Shown here: in pieces, positions 20,485 to 30,968 of the stretch | How positions within the stretch are numbered: the stretch's first letter is position 1 | Layout: every line of letters starts with the position of its first letter | Assembly (NCBI GenBank): GCA_016584495.1 | Contig: WAID01000014.1 | Span: 62,001 to 126,000 of the forward strand | Length of the DNA: 64,000 bases | Reading direction: 5' to 3' | Origin: Celoporthe dispersa | Taxonomy: Eukaryota > Ascomycota > Sordariomycetes > Diaporthales > Cryphonectriaceae | Notes under the pieces: model-generated | What the model was told of the DNA's origin: nothing | The model's input: the letters and a program-made list of their open reading frames with translations, nothing else | Databases searched by the model: none | Made by a program: the position numbers and the translations under genes

Positions 20485-22134
20485 TCAGATCTTATTGCCC
20501 ATGTTGATGTGCACAGCCTTGGCCTGCGTGTAGGCCTCTAGCCCTGCCTCGCCCAGCTCCCTGCCGATGCCGCTCTGCTTCACGCCGCCAAAGGGGACCC
20601 GAGGGTCGCAGTCCTGGCTGCTGTTCACCCAGACCATGCCCGCTTCGATCTGCTCTGATACGCGGTGGGCCCTGACGAGGTTCTCGGTGAAGACGGCCGC
20701 GCCCAGACCGTATGTTGTATCGTTTGCCAACGCAACGGCTTCCTCGTCTGTCTTGAATTTTCCAATGACAACCACCGGCCCAAAGATCTCTTCCCTGAAG
20801 ATGGTCATCGAGCTCTGCACATCTGTGAACACGGTAGGAGCCACAAAGTAACCCTTGGCGGGCACAGCGTCGCCCTCGCCACCGCACAGGAGCGTCGCCC
20901 CTTCTGAGCGGCCGGTCTCGACAAACGACCTGACGCGCTCGCACTGCTGCTTCGTGACCTGTGGCCCGTGATATGTCTTCTCGTCAAAGGGGTTCCCCAT
21001 GATGCTGGTTGATGCGATGCGCGCCTTGAAGGCCTCGACAAACTTGTCGTATGTGCCCTCCTGGACAAGAATCCGGGATGTCGCCGTGCAGATCTCGCCC
21101 TTGTTCGACATGATGCCCAGGTGGGACCACTTGACAGCCTGGTCCAGGTCCGCATCGTCAAAGACCAGCAGAGGAGACTTGCCTCCCGTCTCGAGGGTGA
21201 TATTCTTCAGCGTCTTGGCGGCGCTGGCCATAATGGTACGGGCTGTTGCCGTGGAGCCGGTAAAAGCAATCTTGTCCACGAGGGGGTGCTCGACCAATGT
21301 GGCTCCGGCCTCCTTGCCTGTGCCGTTGAGGAGGTTCACGACGCCTGGTGGGAATCCTGCCTCCTTGATCAGCTGGCCGAGGACAAGAATGCTCAGAGGC
21401 GTCTGCTCGGCCGCCTTGAGCACGACGGTATTGCCGCAGGCGAGTGCTGGGCCTAGTTTCCAGCACGCCATGGAGATGGGATAATTCCAGGGAATAATCT
21501 GCCCAACCACCCCGATAGGCTGTCGTATGGTGTACGCGAACTTGTCCTTGGTCGTCGAGATGGTCTGCCCAAAGACTTTATCCGCCCACCCGCTGTAATA
21601 GCGTATCGTCCCGATGGCTTCTGGCATGTCTCCGTCCAGAGCATCTGCGTATGGCTTTCCTGCAAGACAAAATTGCATAATAAATTAATAGTCAGCCTCT
21701 GTGCCGCCTGCATCGGGCTTCTGCGGTAATAACCTTACCATTGTCCCATGCATCAATGGTGGCGAGGAGCTCCTTGTTCTGCTCCATCAGATCCGCCAGC
21801 TTGACCATGAGCATGCCGCGATCTGTACCCGGAAGGGTGCTCCAAGGCCCCGTCTTCAGGGCGGCGCGTGCCGCCTTCACTGCTGTGTCTACATCGCTAG
21901 CTGAGGCTGCCTGCACTGTGGCAATCTCGGATTCTGAGCTGCAGGGCAAGGGAGTCATGTCAGCACGAGAAGTGGTCTTGAGAGCCGCAGGCCAATAGTC
22001 ACCTACTAAGGGTCGACAGATGTGATGGTCGAGCCTGAGGAGCTCTTCACAAACTCGTTGTTGATAAAAAGCCCCAGAGGTTGGTCATATTTTCGCCCGT
22101 TTGGGGCTGTCAGCGACACGGTCAAAGCAGCCAT
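20485..22134 (-). CDS. NAD(P)-dependent aldehyde dehydrogenase
   Basis: Three exons (22134-22007, 21938-21739, 21659-20485) total 1503 nt, 500 residues. Introns 21939-22006 (GTAGGT...GCAG) and 21660-21738 (GTAAGG...GCAG) join in frame. The first exon gives FINNEFVKSSSG and the second VDPYSESEI across the splice, as expected of the ALDH N-terminus. Later motifs are IIPWNYPISMACWK (cofactor region), AFTGSTATART, general-base ETGGKSPLLV, nucleophile GEICTATSR with the catalytic Cys, and EEIFGPVVV. Length and motif order match cytosolic class 1/2 ALDH. It oxidises an aldehyde to an acid; the physiological substrate is not determined. No frame break. Confidence 0.94.
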
Positions 22135-23254
22135 GTGGAAAGGGGTTCAGCTAGTTCTGGTAGTAATAAAGTTGATTTCAGGGATTATTACAACTCTGGC
22201 GATCAGATGCTGAGTTTATGATATTTTCTGTTAAAAATGCCAGCTGTTGCAGATGGTCCACTTTTCTTCGTATAATATAGAGCACATGCTTCTGCAGCGT
22301 GTGCTCCATACTTTATAACTCACCTTCCGAGGGAGGCGTGCCGGAGGGTTAGCCGGGAATTATCTGTAGGGCCTGATAACAACTTGCATACTTACTGAAT
22401 TCCTTATCTCAAGCATGCTGTGGTCATAGCTTCTCGTACATAGTAATTCTGCGCTCGTGCTAACATTCTCTTTTCAGTTGCTTCGTCCGACAGCCCTGGC
22501 AGATTCTAGTCAGTGCCACAGGGTGAAAACGGAAAGTGAAAGAGGAGATTCGATTTCAGGGCAGAGCACTGCTTGAGCTCGAGCAAGACGGAGGCAGGCA
22601 CATCACTGCAGGGTGGAGCTATGCTAAGAAGTTCTTATAGCTGGGGCAAGAAGATGCGGACTGGACAGTCAGTTCTCCTTGGCCTCACATCGCGCAGATC
22701 CGGGTAGAGTGTGCCGCATATGATATATGCAGAGACTATATGCTGGACTGGCGATAGACTATGACAAAGACCTGTTTCGCTCTCCCTTGGCTCACTTGTG
22801 TTCTTTCCCACTCTCCTTGCTCTTTTTTTTTTCTTTTCTTTCTTTCTCCCTCCTTCTCTGTTAGTTCTTTGAAGGGAAGGGGTGGAGGATGGACCTTATG
22901 CTGGACCATAAAGCCCTGCGCTGGCATTCAGCAGGTGCTTTTTGATTATACATTTGCACGGATCCGGAGGACAAGACAACAAAGATAGTTGGCTTGGAGG
23001 CGCACTGGTGGGATCGTGGTGGCTGCATCGAACAAAGAACAGCGAGGAATAAGCTGCGACAGAGAGGCGCTCCGGCTAGGAACAATGAAAATACAGAAGA
23101 CACTCACCCTTCATCATCAGAAGCCTGGTCGCGACCCTCTTTCCTTGCTTGCTAGATAATCGGCTGTCTGTCCATACCTACTTCTCCTTTTCCCCTCCCC
23201 TGACATTCAACCGAACGACACTTGTCACGCGCCACATCTTCTATCGAATCTACC
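22135..23254. other. divergent intergenic region
   Basis: Shared upstream region of the aldehyde dehydrogenase and the kinase-like gene. Contains a pyrimidine-rich stretch around 22815-22860. No gene or RNA recognised. Confidence 0.6.
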
Positions 23255-24757
23255 ATGGCGGGAACTCGTGGCGGACATCAGATCCCTCTCGTCACGCAGG
23301 ACGACGTCGACGCACAGAATGCCGCCGATGCAGCTGAGGGCCGTTACGAGGTGGTCCGAGAGCTGGCTGAGGAGAGCTACCTGATCCGACGCCGGGCTGA
23401 TGGCGCCCTGTTCCTCGGGTCCCCGCTGGACTTTGAGGAGACGGCACCGGAGCTGGACGGGCTGCTGAGGCGGGGCGCGAACCAGGCGGTGACTGCGCTG
23501 CTCAGCCACCCGAATCTGGTCAGCTACATCGACACGGTCGAGACAGGCGTCGTCCACGGGAGGACGGTCGAGTCTCGCATGTTCTCGGCGTGGGACTACT
23601 GTGACGCGGGTTCCCTGGAGACGCTGCTCCGAAAGTCGACACGCCCGGTGCAGACGAGCAGCGACACGGGACAGGTCCGGGGGTGGCTCCCCGAGAGCCT
23701 GTGCTGGCACGTGATGATCAGCCTGCTGAGCGCCCTGGCCTGGCTGCACGAGGGCCATGCAGAGGTAGACGTGGTCGAGGACCTGGCCACGGCGCCGCGG
23801 CGGTCGACCAGAGACTACACGGCTGCAGACCGGGAGCAGGAGGACTGGATGCCGATCCTCCACCGGGATATCGTGCCGGGCAACATCTTTTTCCAGCAGC
23901 CCAGAGGCATCGAGACGTACGGGCTCTGCAAGCTGGGCAACTATAGCAGGGTCTTCGTGTCCGGACACGTCAACCGCCAGTCTCGTGGGCAGGTGGTGTG
24001 CTCTCAGGACGACAAGAGCAGCATGGCCCAGGTCCAGAGCGTCATGGCCCTCGATAATCTGCACGCAACTTCCTGGGTAAGTCAGATCAAACCTGCTTCC
24101 GGGCAGAGCCCCTCTGCGGGGTTTGTCCTCCACCTCCGGCTCCCCTCCTCTCTTTCTCTCGGGACATCAAAAGGCTGACCGAAGAACATGGCGTGGTTAT
24201 AGCTCAAGAGACCATACTTCAGGGGCACAGAAGTCTTCCAGGTCGGGGCAATCCTGTATCAGATGATGACAAAAGAGACGCTTCCCAATAGAGAGGAGTA
24301 TTTCGGCGTGCGAGAATCCGTCCATGCCATGGGCGGCAGAGTGTTCGATATGGAAGAGAAGACGGAACCGCTGATAGGCGTATACACCCGTCAGCTGGTG
24401 CTGTGCGTGCGCGACCTGATGAGGGCTTTCCGTGCCGACGCGCATGCCCCAAGCCTCCTGCGCGATGCCAAGGCAGGATACATGAGGTGGCGAGCTGAAA
24501 CGGCCGCTGGTGCTGCGTATCGTGACCTCTGGGACGACATGGTGCTGCGGCAGCAGAACAAGAAGAGGAGGGATGATGAGCAGAGCGTCATAGCACACGC
24601 ACAGAGCGGGCCCAACGCCGTCGATATCGTCAAGCTGGCCATGGACACGCAGGATGCCGTGGCGGCTGCCTTTGCGGGCGCGAGCGACGACGCGAGCGAC
24701 GATGATGATGCCGAGAATGGTGTGTGGGCGGCGAGGCTCGAGAGCCTGAGGGCCTGA
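23255..24757 (+). CDS. Degenerate protein kinase-like protein (probable pseudokinase)
   Basis: Two exons (23255-24076, 24203-24757) with intron 24077-24202 (GTAAGT...ATAG) give 458 residues. The kinase fold is suggested by HPNLVSYIDTVE, AWDYCDAGSLETLL (hinge region), SLLSALAWLHEG and the catalytic-loop motif LHRDIVPGNIFF (H203-R204-D205, N210). The ATP-anchoring VAIK lysine has no clear counterpart (ALFLGSPL instead), no glycine loop is evident, and the DFG magnesium motif reads GNY at about 228-230. The second exon looks like a reduced C-lobe (GTEVFQVGAILYQMMT), then an acidic tail with poly-Asp. It may therefore be a scaffold or regulatory pseudokinase; residual activity cannot be excluded. 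No named orthologue recognised. Confidence 0.75.
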
Positions 24758-25571
24758 GAGTTGTACTTATGGTGGGCGCATGACGATGATGGAGTCAATG
24801 AATATAGGAGGCGCTTCCTTTAAAAAAAAAAAAAAACAAAGTAATAAAAAGAGAGAAAAAACCAGTCCAAGACGTCGGTGAGGTTGGTGATGATGGTTCA
24901 GGCTGGTGGGTGTTGAAATTAGTGGACAAGGCTGGCGGGCTCAGAGAGCTGGAGCATGTTCACCGTGTCCACAGAGCCCTACCATAGCGGGTACGTACTG
25001 CGGCCTGGAGCTGTGGTGGATAACTGCAGGGGTTCCGACATGTGACATCAGCGCTCAATTTCCGTGCTGCAGCAGCCCCAGCATGGCGCATCTGCCAGTA
25101 GCTTGTCAGCCAATCTGAGCCCAACCAACACCGTCCATCTGCTACCAACGACACCACCGATGCGATGACGACCACTTACTTATTCCCATGTCACATGTGT
25201 GTATGCCTGATGGACTGACAGCAGCCTACATTTTGTGTAACAGTCCACATCACCTGCTGACACTCTCGTCCGCCTCATCCTGTATCTCTTCCCTTGTCTA
25301 CTCTTTTTCCCTCTCCCCTCCTTCTCCTGTGTCTTCTCTTCTCTCGCTGTGCGACCAGACCCAGACCCAGTCTGACGCGATCGCAAAGCCCATCCAGCGC
25401 CTGCGGAGCTCCGAGGAGCTGTCCTGTTGATCGCCAGAGGAGCTGTTTACCCGCCTCACCTCCGCGCGTGCCTCGAGAGGAAGAGAGCTCCAGCCCAGCC
25501 CATCCCGACCCCGACCTGATCCGACCTCAAGAGAGAGCGCCGCGAGCCCAGCGAGCCCATACGAGCGAGCC
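24758..25571. other. intergenic region upstream of roadblock-like gene
   Basis: Contains an A-rich stretch at 24820-24860 just after the kinase-like gene and pyrimidine-rich leader sequence at 25300-25345. No additional gene. Confidence 0.6.
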
Positions 25572-26378
25572 ATGGCAGGCCGCCCGCCGCCGCTCCTCCT
25601 CACCAAGCGCCTGACCTCCTTCCTCCACCTCAACCTCTCCGCCCAGATCACCACCCTCCTGCTGCTCAACCCGGACGGCAAGCTCCTCGCCTACGCCTCC
25701 AACCCGCCCATACCCGTCGCCACCCTGCGCACCCACGGCACCGTCGCCGCCTCCCTCTACGCGATCCATAGCAGCGGCACCGACAGGGAAACTATCGATG
25801 GCGCGCTGGGGCCGGACCACACGGGCGGCGCAGGAGGCAGTAGTAGCAATAGCAAGCGGGGAGAGAGGACAGCAGGCCACCAGAGGGACGGCCCGCTGGC
25901 GGTGACCATACAGCTCGAGACGGGCGTCGTGCTGGTCATACGGCGGCTGCGCTGCGGGATGCTCTTCGTCTGCATGGGCCCTCCCGACGCCCGACTGCAG
26001 GCACAACAGACCCACCAGCAACACACACAGTCCTCCTCGACAGGAGCGGTACAGAGCACCCCCGGCACGACCGACGCACCCAACGGCGGCCTCCACCACC
26101 ACACGCCACCCACGAGCCCGCCTGCTCAGCCGCATCATCCCCCAGCAACACCTGCTGCTGCTGCTGCCGCCGCAACCGCCCACCTCGGCTCCCCTTCTGA
26201 CGTCGCCAGCGTCCTAAGCGCAGCGACCGCCCAGACCAACGCAAGCTCCGTCATGTTCGGCACCGGCACGGTAGGCGTGATGTCCGCCAGGAGACACGCC
26301 GAGGACCTGGCGCGCTGGCTAGACGACAGGTTGGGCTCGCTGGAGCTACCGGCCGACGGGCTGGGCGGGGTGGTGTGA
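25572..26378 (+). CDS. Roadblock/LC7-domain protein, LAMTOR2-like
   Basis: An intronless frame of 268 residues. The N-terminus, LTKRLTSFLHLNLSAQ then TTLLLLNPDGKLLAYAS, matches the first helix and strand pair of roadblock/LAMTOR2 proteins. The later LAVTIQLETGVVLVIRRL and MLFVCMGPP match the central strands, and ARRHAEDLARWLDD matches the last helix. Compared with the approximately 125-residue LAMTOR2, there are two low-complexity insertions, one Gly/Ser-rich at about residues 70-105 and one Gln/Pro/Ala-rich at about 140-225. LAMTOR2 and its yeast counterparts in the EGO complex anchor Rag GTPases on the lysosome or vacuole for TORC1 activation. That role is inferred from fold similarity; another roadblock subfamily is possible. 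Confidence 0.65.
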   Translation: MAGRPPPLLLTKRLTSFLHLNLSAQITTLLLLNPDGKLLAYASNPPIPVATLRTHGTVAASLYAIHSSGTDRETIDGALGPDHTGGAGGSSSNSKRGERTAGHQRDGPLAVTIQLETGVVLVIRRLRCGMLFVCMGPPDARLQAQQTHQQHTQSSSTGAVQSTPGTTDAPNGGLHHHTPPTSPPAQPHHPPATPAAAAAAATAHLGSPSDVASVLSAATAQTNASSVMFGTGTVGVMSARRHAEDLARWLDDRLGSLELPADGLGGVV

Positions 26379-27059
26379 TGCGCATGAGGTGCGACAGGCG
26401 GACGTTCAGACAGGGTGTGCTTTGAGCTCGGGGACGGTGATTGCTGGACGGTGCCGGTGGCCACAGCGGACCATGTCCTATGTCGATCGGCCAAAGGGGT
26501 TTCTGGCGGCGGTCCTGTCCTCGCTGGCTGACGCACCACAAGCCGACCCGTGAGTCGGGACGCAGGCACGCCAAACCGCGAGGGAGAGATGAGGACGAAA
26601 GGCCACACACAGCGTGCGGGCTGGTAGTGCCGAGCTGTGCACGTGTAGAACAACCAATTCCCACCGCTTCTCACGCGGTATGCGGGACCCAGGTCGGCTG
26701 CGCCCAGGTCTTGCGCACGAGAAGTGATGATAGATGCAAGTCTCGGCCTTGTATCAATGCGAGAGACAGGAAAAGGAGTGTATAACATAATAATATATGC
26801 AGCTGACCACTGAACAGTTCTTTACAGAGCTGGCAAAGTATCCAGCCGTTGTCTTGTATTATCAGGGGAAGCGAAAGTATTCATTACCCGAGCAAACCCC
26901 CCAAGTACCTCTTGTGACGCCATCATGATCATTAAGGCCGCCTACCCGACAAGGCCCCCCTTCTCTCTCTACCAAGCCCACATGGTCACAGCTGGAAATG
27001 CATGCATGCAGTCGCTTGAGGTCTACTGGGGCCAGAACAAACGCGCGCCCTTGTCCAGC
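26379..27059. other. intergenic, convergent 3' ends
   Basis: Lies between the stops of the roadblock-like and disordered-protein genes. Short frames here show no family resemblance. Confidence 0.6.
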
Positions 27060-29253
27060 CTATTCGATGCTCAGCCGTGTGATCCCGTCGTTCGTATCGA
27101 TCATTCCCTGGTATCCCACCCGGCCCTTGGGAATGCTCGACCTCTTCTCGTTCCCCGCACTTCCGCCGGCGCCGTTGTCACTCGGTGTGCCGTTGCCGCT
27201 GCCGCCACCGCCACCCCTCTCCACACTACCATTGCTGCCCGGTCGTGGTCCCCACGGCGCATGCTGCATGGGACTCTGCATAATAGGCGAGCTGTGCACA
27301 CTCAGCCCCGGCGAGACCGCCCGTCTCTTAAAGCTGACTGGGTCGAGATCATCGTCGCGCCTGCGCTTGCCCATGTTGAACCGGCGTGTGATCTCGGCCG
27401 CCGACGGAGGGGGTGATCAGATGGTGGCATGAACAGGCCGCCCTGCTGAGGCGTCCCGCCGCCCGAGCTGCTTGTGCCCGTCATGGGAAATATGAACCCA
27501 TTGTTCCCTGTCGGTGCTGTGTTGAGCGACGGGGAGTCCATGTTCACATCATCCAAACTTATCCCAGACGAAGAACCCCGCGGCGGACCGGGCGGCGGCG
27601 GCGTCGTTGTAGCTCCCCCGACGCTGCTGGTCTCGGAGAAGGTATCCCAGAATCCCCTACCCTTGGAGTTCTTCTGGGCCTGCTGCTTGAAGCTGCTCGA
27701 CAGGCCGAGCGCGTTATCTACCATCATCGCGTCCTCAGAGAGCTCCTCAATCGAGTCCTGTGTGGGCATGCCGGGGCTCGAGACCGTGGTCGCGGCCACA
27801 GAGACAGCTTGGGGTGCAGGCCGGGGCGGTTCGAGATCAACATCGCTCTCGCGGACCTGGCGGACGACCTCCGCCTCACGACGGAACTCGGACTCGATAG
27901 GTGTTCCTTCCTCGGCAAGCGCGAGCCTCACGCGCGCAAAATTTCTCGATTTGGGCTGCGACATGGTTAGTAGACGAACCAGCCTGCAGGTGGGCAGGAG
28001 AGATAGCTGTTAGGAGATTGGACACCTACAAGCATGTTGCTACGCCTCGTAACGGCCCGCCGCACGACCCTATTCTGCGGGTCTGCGCCAGACCCAGGCA
28101 CACCGTCGACGTTCACCCCCGGTTTGGGACTGTCCTCGCTCTCGCTTCCAGAGATGTTCAGCTGATTGGCAGCCCAGCTGATGCTCTCGCGCCGGGCATG
28201 CGGAGGGGCGATCTCTTTGCCATGCTGCTGAAGGGAGAGAGGTTGGCCGGAGGGGATTTGGAAAGCATCGAGGAGGCCGCGGGTGTCGAGGGAAATCCCA
28301 TCCCGAAGGCGCCTCGCGGTCTCTTCTTGAGCGGCTTGCGAGGCCGCTGCCGCTGTTGAAAGGACAAGATATTATTCATGGCCGGTGAGCCACCACCTGC
28401 TCCAGCGCCAGAGCCTGACTGAGAGCCCACCGAGTTGTTTCTAACAGCCTGAGGCGTCATGAGGTAAGGCTCATCCATGTCCTCGTCCATGATGTCGTCC
28501 TCGTCTGAGTCCGAAGACGAATCAGAAATCAGGTTGGCAGCGCTCCCAAGCGAGGTCGAGATGTGGTGCCGGTCATGATTTCCCATCACCGACCATAGTG
28601 AGTTGGACGTCTGTTCAGGGGCACCGAACTCGCCGGCTCTCCTGCCTGGTATGTTCATGCCTCTGCCGCCAACAGTCGGGGGAGGCATCGGGGGAGGTGG
28701 GCTCGGCGAGGGTGGTATGGTGTAGGCTCGTGGCGGCGCGGGAGAAGTCGAGGCCTCTAGATCTTCGCGGGAGGATGTTGGTCGGGGAGGAGTAGGTCTG
28801 GGAATGGTCGAGTTTTGGCGACAAGGGAACAGGCTTAGAGAGCATGGCACCAGGCGGTTGGGCCGGGGGCGTAGGGACGGGCATCTCCAGTGAGAGACCA
28901 TGGAGGCCGGTAGCGAATTCGGCTCGATGTGGCGTGACGGGGGGAGCGACGGCGTCTGGATTCGAGGAGGTCGAGGTCGTGACAGACACCGCGTCGCGCA
29001 TGGGGATAAAGACGGCGCTATCGTCTTTGGAGGTCCGTCGAGCATCGGCTAGGTGTAAGGCCGGCGGGAGTCTTTGAGGCGTACCACCTCCGTCGGATAG
29101 AGAACGCGTCTTCCTAGCTGGTGTTCTTGCTGCTGTCGACCGGGCGGCAGTGCCCTGGGACCCTTCAGGTCCCTCGTCGCCCTCGTCGCCCTCGTCCATC
29201 ACAGCAACATCATCGTATCCCAGGTCTGGCGTCCGCACCGGTCGGAAATCCAT
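27060..29253 (-). CDS. Large disordered protein of a conserved, unnamed fungal family (three frame breaks)
   Basis: Two exons (29253-28030 and 27955-27060) with intron 27956-28029 (GTAGGT, TACTAAC branch, CGCAG). The product is about 706 residues, largely disordered, Ser/Pro/Gly-rich, with conserved islands: ARTPARKTRSLSDGG, RLPPALHLADARR, SRGLDFSRAATSLHHTTLAE, a poly-acidic SDEDD block, RRAVTRR, the intron-spanning PKSRNFARVRLALAEEGTPI, EFRREAEVVRQVRESD, KRRRDDDLDP, FKRRAVSPG, and a final DTNDGITRLSIE. I remember homologues in Aspergillus and Sordariomycetes annotated only as hypothetical. The frame breaks at the plus-strand G5 28678-28682 (one base too many), near 28190-28196 (one too few) and at G5 27409-27413 (one too few). 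With these corrected, both exons are whole codons. Basic clusters suggest a nuclear protein, but function is unknown. Confidence 0.75.
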
Positions 29254-30968
29254 GTCTGCTGTGTCTTGTGGCCGTTGTGCGGGAGAGGAGGAGGAGGCGG
29301 TCAGGCACGGCGACGTGTGATCGATTCACACCACGCCCTGGTTGTCGTCACTGGACAGTAGACTGATGAGTAACGTCCTTCAGTCCAGTCAGTTCGTACC
29401 CTTGCCGCTTGTTGATGTCAGTAAAACGAGGGGACGGCAGCTTGCTTGTGGAGAGAGCGGTTGTCATCAGGAGAAGGCAGTCACACCCAACTGCACATGA
29501 TTGGGAGCAGAGATGGCGAGCCGGGTGCAGGAAACCAAGCTTCATCTCATCATTGAGGGTTGCGGCCAGGTTTCAAGTCAAGAAGCCCAGGTGATATTGT
29601 CGTTGGGCAAGTGGATGAATGGAAGGCAGGCAGTATGGATGTGAGTAGAGGCTGGCACCTGCCGCTGCATGTTCCCCGCCGCCAAGTCACCAAACAGAAG
29701 GGGGGGGGGGGCCTGTACTGCCACTAAGGTGAAGAGAGAACCATTTAAAGTTGCGACCGCCTGAAGAGCTAGGGAAGCTCCCGTGCCCACCGGTGCCCAC
29801 CAATGACGCAGGTACCATGTTGCTATGGTAAACACACTCTTTGCCGCTCGGGTACAGCACACTGTACTGCTCCTGTCTAACCACTGTCTACACTGCCTTT
29901 CTCTGCTTCTTCCCACTCATCATCGTTCATAGTATGCTCCTCTTTTGGAGGCTGCTCATGACACCACATCCCAAGTCATATTTTGTCATGCAGTGTTTAA
30001 GCATCGGGGGACAGAGAGCACAAAGACACATTCTCCGGCAATGCTCGATCAAGTAGATACTTGCGTTGCCAGGACTATGAAGGCTTCCTAGAGATACCAA
30101 TGTGTATGAGCAGCCAGACAGATCCCTTAGCGCTTGCACGTTCTCATACATAGATTTGGTCAGATCTCCTCAGCTTGGTATCTGCCTCTTGGAACAGTAC
30201 TAATTTGTTCTTGCAGTCTGTTGTACAGGTTCCTCTCCATTAATTGATGATATGCAGAACAAATGAGACCACCCTCCATCATCCATCCCGCGTCAGAGCT
30301 GGCCGCCTGCTATGATAAGCTCATCGATAAATCTCCAAGCCAGCCTTGGTGCCCCGCGGTGGAGCTGGGATCCCTGTAAGATCAATCCCCGCGGGGCAAT
30401 TCCTAATAGTCCTCAGTTGCAATAAGTGCGGCCTTGTTCACTCACCTTGAAGTTGTATGCATCAATTTTATGAAGGATTTGCTCCGCCCTCTTAGCTACA
30501 GAAACACCACCATGAAGAGATCCCTCACAGAAGCTACGGCTGCCATGAGGAGGTCCAATTGCTTTACCCACCGGACTGCCCACACGGTTGACACGGAGGA
30601 TTGACCCAGCCATCTCATCGATTGCACCCGCAACGCAAAGTCCTATGGCCCCACCAGTTCATAGTACCCGAGACGATGTCTTGTGCCTTATCTCTACACC
30701 AAGCTGTTAACACCACTAGTTTTGGTAGTACGTGCAGTCCCAGCGGTGCAATCCGTGTACATGTCTACCTCCGTAGCAAATCGAACGTATGGAAGCAGCC
30801 GGGCAAGATTGGCAAGACTGGCAAGACTTGATTCCATACAAGACAACCATGACAGGACGACATTAGTTCGCTCCGTACACTACAATCCGAGATGATCCAA
30901 GGGTCTATTTCTGAAATCGGCCGTCGGTGCTGGATCAGTCCCAAAATGCCACATCTGATGCTGACCAT
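29254..30968. other. intergenic region with G-run
   Basis: Upstream of the disordered-protein gene and downstream of the alcohol dehydrogenase. A G12 run lies at 29700-29711. A minus-strand open frame at 30413-30613 has protein-like composition but could not be tied to a family. Otherwise nothing seen. Confidence 0.5.

Noticed and set aside
30413..30613. Minus-strand open frame with protein-like composition between the disordered-protein and ADH genes, with possible splice donor near its end
   Set aside because: No family resemblance could be named, the frame meets stops close upstream, and alternative downstream exons are equally open. It may be a gene relic but the sequence alone does not support a call.
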